A stretch of 10,104 nt of DNA from Avichristensenella sp031549105. Lineage in GTDB: Bacteria > Bacillota > Clostridia > Christensenellales > Aristaeellaceae. Made by a program: the position numbers and the translations under genes. Below the pieces are notes generated by a model, which saw only the letters and a list, made by a program, of their open reading frames with translations, made no database searches and was not told the DNA's origin. Where the stretch lies: contig JAVBQK010000163.1 in the NCBI GenBank assembly GCA_031549105.1, positions 1 through 10,104 on the forward strand. The letters run 5' to 3'. Positions within the stretch are counted from its first letter, which is position 1; each line of letters begins with the position of its first letter. Positions 5,942 to 10,104 of the stretch are shown here, piece by piece.

Positions 5942-7192
5942 ATGAACCTATTGGACTACCGCTCCTTTGCGCGCGGTGTGGACTGGACCGAGGCATTCCG
6001 CGCAGCAATCGACGCGCTGCGGCGCATGGGCGGCGGCACGCTGGAGGTACCCGCGGGCGAGTTCTACACGCATTCCATCCAGCTGTACAGCGACATGACG
6101 CTCTCGCTGGATAGCGGCTGTGTCATCCGCTTCTTCCCCGAGCCGGACGGATACCTCAGCATAAACCTGGAATTTGAAGGGATCGCGGGCGAGGCGGCGA
6201 TGCCGCTGATTTTCGCCGAAGGTGCGCGCAATGTGCGCGTCACCGGTTTTGGCACGCTGGACGGCAACGGCTACCTGTGGTGGCGGGCTGTCCGCGAAGA
6301 TACGTTGCAGCGCCAGAGGCCCTTTCTGGTATGCTTCCACAACTGCGAACATGTCGTGCTGGAGAATATAACGCTGCTCAACTCCCCCAGCTGGACCGTG
6401 CACCCGCTGTACTGCGACGATGTTGTTGTCCGCGGAATCACCATCCACAACCCCTGGGACTCGCCCAATACCGACGGCATCAACCCCAACGCCTCCCGCA
6501 ACGTGCGCATCCTGGACTGTCTGATCGATGTGGGCGACGACTGCATCGCCATCAAGTCCGGCACCGAGGATACGCCCCATCCCCGCCCGTGTGAGAACAT
6601 CCTGATCGCCAACTGCCACATGCTCAACGGGCACGGCGGCCTGGTCATCGGCAGCGAGATGTCCGGCGGTATACGAAACGTACAGGTGACCGGCTGCATT
6701 TTCGAGGGTACCGACCGGGGCATACGCCTCAAGACACGCCGGAAGCGCGGCGGCCGGGTGGAGAACCTCTCCATCAGTCACATCCTGATGCGCGGCGTGA
6801 TGTGCCCCTTCGTCTTCAACATGTACTATTTCTGCGGCAAGGACGGCAAACACCCCTATGTCAAGGACAAGAAAGCCCACCCCGTGAGCGCCGACACGCC
6901 CGGCATCTTCGATGTGCGCATCAGCGATGTCACCGCCACCGACGCCACCGCCTGTGCGGGCTTCGCCTACGGCCTGCCCGAAATGCCCGTAACCCGCCTC
7001 TCCATGAGCGACATCACCGTCACCATGAAGCCCGGCAAACCCGACAAGCCCGCGATGATGGACGACCTGCCCGACATGGAAGCCCGAGGCTTCTTCCTGC
7101 GGAACGTCCAGGACGTGACATTCGAGCGCGTCCGCGTGGTGAACGCGAAGGGTGTGGCGGTGGACGTTGATGAGAGTGTGACGGGGTTGTGA
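5942..7192 (+). CDS. Glycoside hydrolase family 28 (polygalacturonase-type)
   Basis: GH28 enzymes cleave alpha-1,4-galacturonosyl bonds of pectin, or related rhamnogalacturonan bonds, by inversion. The 416-residue protein is a right-handed beta-helix, with repeated short segments such as ENITLLNSP, VVVRGITIHNP and NVRILDCLIDV. The catalytic signatures are all present: NTDG at 176-179 (Asp178), GDD at 198-200 (Asp199, Asp200), the GHGG block with His231, and the substrate-binding R-L-K at 262-264. There is no N-terminal signal peptide: the protein begins with the globular fold (LLDYRSFA), so it probably acts in the cytoplasm on short imported oligogalacturonides, as exo-type bacterial members do. 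The ATG follows GGGAGGAG at 7 bases. It is the last gene of a three-gene unit that ends at repeat copy D. Substrate preference cannot be read from the sequence. Confidence 0.93.
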   Translation: MNLLDYRSFARGVDWTEAFRAAIDALRRMGGGTLEVPAGEFYTHSIQLYSDMTLSLDSGCVIRFFPEPDGYLSINLEFEGIAGEAAMPLIFAEGARNVRVTGFGTLDGNGYLWWRAVREDTLQRQRPFLVCFHNCEHVVLENITLLNSPSWTVHPLYCDDVVVRGITIHNPWDSPNTDGINPNASRNVRILDCLIDVGDDCIAIKSGTEDTPHPRPCENILIANCHMLNGHGGLVIGSEMSGGIRNVQVTGCIFEGTDRGIRLKTRRKRGGRVENLSISHILMRGVMCPFVFNMYYFCGKDGKHPYVKDKKAHPVSADTPGIFDVRISDVTATDATACAGFAYGLPEMPVTRLSMSDITVTMKPGKPDKPAMMDDLPDMEARGFFLRNVQDVTFERVRVVNAKGVAVDVDESVTGL

Positions 7193-7286
7193 GAGACGCC
7201 AGGGGGACTTTGTCCCCCTGGACCCCCTACCAAAGGGCCTTGCCCTTTGGAAACCTGGCACTGCTCACGCAGGGGTTGGGTTTTTT
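7192..7286 (-). repeat. Structured hairpin repeat, copy D
   Basis: This is the fourth copy, in the same orientation as copy B. In plus-strand coordinates, CCAGGGGGAC (7199-7208) pairs with GTCCCCCTGG (7212-7221), 10 bp perfect. CCAAAGGGC (7230-7238) pairs with GCCCTTTGG (7242-7250), 9 bp perfect. CTGC (7261-7264) pairs with GCAG (7269-7272) around TCAC, which is GTGA on the element strand. Large parts are identical to copy B, including ACTGCTCACGCAGGGGTTGG. The copy begins immediately at the GH28 stop codon, so its distal tail is either shortened or lies within the end of that gene. Confidence 0.82.
7251..7286 (+). terminator. Probable terminator of the GH28 cassette, formed by repeat copy D
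   Basis: AAACC (7251-7255) can pair with GGTTT near 7279-7283, with GU wobbles inside the stem. An inner stem CTGC/GCAG closes on TCAC. The structure runs straight into six T's (7281-7286). It follows the GH28 stop by about 60 bases and no other plus-strand terminator is visible. The stem is imperfect, so its strength is uncertain. On the minus strand there is no T tract at this site. Confidence 0.45.
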
Positions 7287-7327
7287 ATGCAACCCTATTT
7301 CAGTGGATATAATGCTTGTTGACAGAA

Positions 7328-8344
7328 TCAGATAACACCAGATTCTAAAATCGTAAACAGCTTATTGTCACAATCAATTTCTGCTGCCGTACCCATAGGC
7401 AAAACTGTCATGGGGTTTGAATGAGCAAATTCAACGCCTCCGAACACAGGCAAGTCGTATAGCCCCTCTTCGTGCAATACCTTAAGAATAACCTCATCCA
7501 CAACATCTTCCGGTAGCCTTGGCAATACCAACGCTTTTGCTTGTCTGAACATTCCTGTCGCTGCCAACCCACGCATCGAATGAAGACCTGCCAATTTCAC
7601 GCCGTAAGGCATACCTTCTTCAAGACAGATAACGCTATCCTTCCATTCATCGGGGTTTGGGAATATACAAGTTCCTCTTAACAAATGCAAAGGGCCGCTG
7701 CAACCCGTGATTATATGCCCCATGACTTTTCCTTTTCCTTGATGCACACGATAGCCTTCATGCTTTGTCCAAACCAATTTATCGGCGGTACCATTTTCGT
7801 AATTTATAGGTGTCCATTTTTCAGGCGGTTCTATTTGACCGATGGGTTCCGTTGAAAACAAGGCTTTATGTATCCATTTCATGGTATAAGGGTTTAGCTC
7901 GCCCGGCTCAGATATTGTGGCAAGGATGTTCGCACCATAAAACGATGTAACACCGGCATGCCTAAACATATGATGAAACGTATTGCCATCTGAGAAGCCA
8001 ATAAAAATTTTCGGGTTATTTTTAATTATATCAAAATCAATGTATGGCAATAGCCGTATACCTTCGTCTCCGCCCATGTTTAGGAAAATGCCTTTTATCT
8101 TGGGATTTTGCAAAGCCTCCAATAAATCCTCGGCACGAGCTTTAGGGTTTTCATATAAATATTGGTATCCTTTCATGCTATTTGGCATTTCTACTACGTT
8201 TAATCCAAATAATTCTTCTAACCGAGTTTTTCCAATGAGGTACCTTTCAGCATTATGTGGATCGCCAGCGCGTCCGCCGGATAAAGATACCGTTGCTATG
8301 GTATCTCCAATACTAAGCTTGTTTGGCTTTATATATAATCCCAT
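7328..8344 (-). CDS. S66-family serine peptidase (LD-carboxypeptidase / MccF-like)
   Basis: S66 members either cleave the L,D bond of murein tetrapeptides during peptidoglycan recycling (LdcA) or inactivate the antibiotic microcin C and related aminoacyl-nucleotides (MccF). The 338-residue protein shows the nucleophile elbow GFSDGNT with Ser118 and the upstream NMGGDEGIRLLPYID block. The Glu of the triad lies in CLEE at about 242 and the His is His308 in FAHSNPM. Tetrapeptide and microcin specificity cannot be told apart by eye, although the sequence reads more like the MccF-type branch. There is no signal peptide. The ATG at 8344 follows GAAGGAAGGG at about 6 bases; an in-frame GTG at 8362 has no such site. 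The gene is clearly AT-rich against its neighbours: by hand count 18 of 60 bases are G or C at 8161-8220, against 41 of 60 at 5701-5760. This suggests recent acquisition. Confidence 0.9.
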   Translation of the reverse strand: MGLYIKPNKLSIGDTIATVSLSGGRAGDPHNAERYLIGKTRLEELFGLNVVEMPNSMKGYQYLYENPKARAEDLLEALQNPKIKGIFLNMGGDEGIRLLPYIDFDIIKNNPKIFIGFSDGNTFHHMFRHAGVTSFYGANILATISEPGELNPYTMKWIHKALFSTEPIGQIEPPEKWTPINYENGTADKLVWTKHEGYRVHQGKGKVMGHIITGCSGPLHLLRGTCIFPNPDEWKDSVICLEEGMPYGVKLAGLHSMRGLAATGMFRQAKALVLPRLPEDVVDEVILKVLHEEGLYDLPVFGGVEFAHSNPMTVLPMGTAAEIDCDNKLFTILESGVI

Positions 8345-8427
8345 CTCTAGCCCTTCCTTCACAGAAAATTATATTTGTATGTTCTCTTATTCCTCTATAT
8401 TCATTATCCGCTTTCTCTATTCATAAG

Positions 8428-8757
8428 CTACACGAACACTGCCTGCACCAGCACCATGTACAGCACTGTGCCGCCCGCTATGGCTAGTAGGGTGTTGCGG
8501 CGCCAGAGGTATAGGGCGGCTACTGCCAGCACGCCGATGGCTTCCGGTGCGCCGTGCGGGGTGGCGAGCAGGTTTGTGTCCTTGAGGCAGTAGACGATTA
8601 GCATGCCGATGATTGCGTATGGGAGGACGCTGCCTAGGTAGGTTACCAGGGGCGGCGTTTTTTTGTTTGCGGGGAACAGGATGAACGGAAGGGCGCGCGT
8701 ACAGAGCGTTGCTAGGGCGATGAGGCCGATGGTGATCAGGGCTTGTGCGGTTGTCAT
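8428..8757 (-). CDS. azlD: AzlD-type branched-chain amino-acid exporter subunit
   Basis: AzlD is the small partner of AzlC in a two-subunit exporter of branched-chain amino acids; in Bacillus subtilis azlCD overexpression gives azaleucine resistance. The 109-residue membrane protein has the family's length and about four hydrophobic segments. The first carries the conserved TRALPFILF near residues 20-28, then LGSVLPYAIIGMLIVYCL at 41-58, PEAIGVLAVAALYLWRRNTLLAI, and a C-terminal helix. The ATG overlaps the azlC stop as ATGA (8754-8757), which indicates translational coupling. A longer in-frame reading upstream to 9573 runs antisense-like through azlC in another frame and is not real. The gap to the next minus-strand gene is 83 bases. 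Confidence 0.92.
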   Translation of the reverse strand: MTTAQALITIGLIALATLCTRALPFILFPANKKTPPLVTYLGSVLPYAIIGMLIVYCLKDTNLLATPHGAPEAIGVLAVAALYLWRRNTLLAIAGGTVLYMVLVQAVFV

Positions 8758-9452
8758 CGGTCCAGCCTCCTTGTGAGGGGTTCGCGCGCCGCGAGCAGCA
8801 GCATTACCAGCGCTGCCATCGTCGGCAGGAGGAACCACTGCGGGCCGAATACGACCAGGCAGATCAGCGCTACCAGCACGCCCATCAGCGCCGGGACGCG
8901 GCCTTTGGCTGTTTGCCACTGCTCCAGGAAAATTACCACGAACAGCGCGGTCATCACGAACTCGATGCCCTGGGTGTTGAATGGAATCGCCGCTCCCATG
9001 ATGCCGCCGATGACCGATCCTGTTACCCAATAGATCTGGTCCAGCGCCGCAATGGCCAGCGCGAAGCGATCCTCGTCCACGCCTTCCGGGGCTTTTGCAG
9101 ACAGAAGCAGCGAGAACGTCTCGTCCGTCAGCGCGAAGATCATGTATGGCCGTTTCCGGCCCATGCCCTTGAAGCGCTCCAGCATCGCGATGCCGTAAAA
9201 GATGTGCCGGGCGTTGACCATCAGCGCCAGAAACAGCGCCGCGAGCGGCTGAAAGCCGCCGGCCAGCAGCCCCACCGCAACGAACTGCATCGACCCGGCG
9301 AAGACAAACACGCTCATCAGCAGCGCCCACAGCGCGTCGTAGCCCTTGCTCGCAAGCAGAATACCGAATGCCATGCCTAGAAAAAGATACCCCGTCATCA
9401 CCGGAAGGGTGTGCGGGAATGCCGCGCGAATCGCGCTCTGTCGTTTGTGCAT
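8754..9452 (-). CDS. azlC: AzlC-type branched-chain amino-acid exporter subunit
   Basis: AzlC is the larger membrane subunit of the AzlCD exporter (E. coli YgaZ-like). The 232-residue protein matches the family. It contains the N-terminal AAFPHTLPVMTGYLFLGMAF, then VFAGSMQFVAVGLLAGG and the strongly conserved NARHIFYGIAMLERF. FALTDETFSLL follows, and the C-terminal half is hydrophobic, ending in a basic tail. The ATG at 9452 follows AGGAGG at an 8-base spacing; an upstream in-frame extension to 9509 would cross the promoter. It forms a two-gene unit with azlD, overlapping by 4 bases, and is divergent from an AraC-type regulator gene, a common arrangement for this exporter. Confidence 0.94.
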   Translation of the reverse strand: MHKRQSAIRAAFPHTLPVMTGYLFLGMAFGILLASKGYDALWALLMSVFVFAGSMQFVAVGLLAGGFQPLAALFLALMVNARHIFYGIAMLERFKGMGRKRPYMIFALTDETFSLLLSAKAPEGVDEDRFALAIAALDQIYWVTGSVIGGIMGAAIPFNTQGIEFVMTALFVVIFLEQWQTAKGRVPALMGVLVALICLVVFGPQWFLLPTMAALVMLLLAAREPLTRRLDR

Positions 9453-9480
9453 TGTACTCGCCTCCTGTATACCGCGCATT

Positions 9481-9509
9481 AGTATACCGTGTTTCCGCCG
9501 TGTGCGCAA
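9481..9509 (-). promoter_or_regulatory. Promoter of azlCD
   Basis: On the minus strand, TTGCGC (9509-9504) and TATACT (9486-9481) are 17 bases apart. The -10 box is good, while the -35 box keeps only TTG. A weak -35 would fit a promoter that needs an activator, such as the divergent AraC-type gene. Transcription would start near 9474. Confidence 0.55.
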
Positions 9510-9549
9510 TCCTTACCCAAATCATCAAGACGCCCGCGCAGAAAAAGGT

Positions 9550-9555
9550 TATAAT
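9550..9555 (+). promoter_or_regulatory. Probable -10 box for the AraC-type regulator gene
   Basis: A perfect TATAAT lies about 48 bases before the GTG start at 9604. No good -35 hexamer is seen 16-18 bases upstream, so the promoter may be weak or regulated. It is back to back with the azlCD promoter; the two -10 boxes are about 65 bases apart. Confidence 0.45.
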
Positions 9556-9603
9556 AAAACTGTGGTCGTGCACGGCCCATTCCGGTGGAAAGGAGGAGGT
9601 GCG

Positions 9604-9978
9604 GTGAGTAAGTTTTGCATTCTGGCGGACGCGCTGGCCTACATTGAGGCGAATCTGGAAGAGCCTCTTGAGCAGGAAGAGATCGCGCGGGCGTGCTTCT
9701 GCTCGTTATCGACGCTGCAAAAGGTGTTCCGCTATGCGCTGCGCCTGGGCGTCAAGGATTATGTGGATCGCAGGCGGCTTACGCAGGCTGCCCGCGCGCT
9801 ACTCACGGGCGACGCGCGCGTGGTGGATGTCGCGCTGCGCTACCAGTACCAGTCGCCCGAGGTATTCACGCGCGCCTTCCGGCGCCTGTGGGGTACATCA
9901 CCCTCCGCCTTTCGCCGCGAATGGAGGTTTTCCGGATTGTTCCCCAAAATCGACGGCATTGAACAAGACCAGCTATGA
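9604..9978 (+). CDS. AraC/XylS-type DNA-binding protein, HTH domain only
   Basis: The 124-residue product is essentially one AraC-type DNA-binding domain, with two helix-turn-helix units. The first spans residues about 22-44 (LEQEEIARACFCSLSTLQKV). The second is in the 73-105 region, with the conserved VVDVALRYQYQSPEVFTRAF and the closing GTSPSAFRR. Start: GTG at 9604, preceded by AGGAGG (9591-9596) at 7 bases; the frame is open further upstream but has no matching domain there. Many relatives of this N-terminal-HTH layout continue into a GyrI-like ligand-binding domain after a segment resembling GLFPK. Here the protein stops about a dozen residues later, next to an IS110 transposase end, so it may be truncated. 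It is divergent from azlCD and plausibly controls it. Confidence 0.85.
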   Translation: MSKFCILADALAYIEANLEEPLEQEEIARACFCSLSTLQKVFRYALRLGVKDYVDRRRLTQAARALLTGDARVVDVALRYQYQSPEVFTRAFRRLWGTSPSAFRREWRFSGLFPKIDGIEQDQL

Positions 9979-9982
9979 AACG

Positions 9983-10104
9983 TCAAGAGGGGGTTGAAGG
10001 GAGAAAACGCTCGGACGCACGGATTTGAGGGATATACTGCTGGCCGGACTTGAGGATAGCGAAGATGGTGTAAAGCAGCTTTCTGGAAACCGCGCCGATG
10101 GCGG
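9983..10104 (-). CDS. IS110-family transposase, C-terminal end (partial)
   Basis: The minus strand reads into the window edge in an open frame of 39 codons ending in TGA at 9983-9985. The peptide contains AIGAVSRKLLYTIFAILKSG followed by QQY. This closely matches the conserved C-terminal end of IS110/IS116/IS902-type transposases (Transposase_20 domain), where a basic RKLL helix and a KSGxxY turn are typical. These enzymes have a RuvC-like DEDD domain and a serine-containing domain, and recent work shows that they are guided by a bridge RNA encoded at the element's other end. That part lies outside this window. The rest of the gene cannot be judged, so it may be intact or broken. Confidence 0.8.
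   Translation of the reverse strand, partial: AIGAVSRKLLYTIFAILKSGQQYIPQIRASERFLPSTPS
9983..10104 (-). mobile_element. Right-hand portion of an IS110-family insertion sequence
   Basis: Only the transposase 3' end and the short downstream flank are in view. IS110 elements lack the usual terminal inverted repeats, so the exact boundary cannot be read. It must lie at or left of 9983, probably within or just after the last codons of the AraC-type gene. Confidence 0.65.

Noticed and set aside
5948..7261. Minus-strand 437-codon frame over the GH28 gene
   Set aside because: Antisense shadow running past the gene end into repeat copy D. The GH28 frame has all catalytic motifs and a strong ribosome site.
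8368..8373. TATAAT on the minus strand before the S66 gene as a promoter
   Set aside because: The -10 match is perfect, but the region is AT-rich and no -35 box is seen at the proper distance (AGAGGA at 17 bases), so I did not list it as a feature.
8428..9573. A single 381-codon minus-strand protein
   Set aside because: Only the last 109 codons are real (AzlD). The upstream part is azlC read in a wrong frame and has no hydrophobic pattern.
9346..9603. N-terminal extension of the AraC-type protein
   Set aside because: It overlaps azlC antisense and the divergent promoters. The GTG at 9604 has a strong ribosome site right before the conserved domain.

Overview
The window looks like chromosomal DNA from a fairly GC-rich Bacillota genome, most likely a gut-type Clostridia. 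The grounds are strong AGGAGG-type ribosome binding sites, sigma-A-like promoters with 17-bp spacers, a Gram-positive-type SecG, a Clostridia-style glnS-gltX pair and an azlCD cassette. This placement is inference from style and content, because no rRNA or other marker gene is present.

Layout. At the left (1-510) a hairpin-rich repeat (copy A) precedes secG, which ends at a bidirectional terminator shared with the convergent gltX. The minus-strand operon glnS-gltX (511-3680) encodes glutaminyl- and glutamyl-tRNA synthetases and has its own clear promoter. A 424-bp gene-free stretch (3681-4104) holds the divergent promoters of glnS and a Nudix gene, with two more repeat copies (B and C, head to head) between them. 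A plus-strand cassette (4105-7192) then encodes a Nudix-fold protein, a serine beta-lactamase-fold hydrolase and a cytoplasmic family 28 glycoside hydrolase (polygalacturonase type). Repeat copy D follows and probably doubles as the terminator. The right part is minus strand: an AT-rich S66 (LD-carboxypeptidase/MccF-like) peptidase gene and azlC-azlD, a branched-chain amino-acid exporter. Divergent from azlCD is a short AraC-type regulator. The window ends in the C-terminal end of an IS110-family transposase on the minus strand, whose stop codon lies only a few bases from the regulator's stop.

How the parts relate. SecG and the two synthetases are housekeeping genes. The hydrolase pair plausibly processes imported pectin oligosaccharides inside the cell. 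AzlCD with the divergent AraC-type gene looks like a regulator-exporter pair, and the IS110 element may have cut the regulator short.

The most interesting unexplained structure is the repeat family, with four copies in 10 kb, two on each strand. Each copy is a GUGA-capped hairpin followed by two or three perfect hairpins with 3-nt purine-rich loops. Stem sequences differ between copies while pairing is kept, which suggests a structured, dispersed DNA or RNA element. I do not recognise it as a named family.
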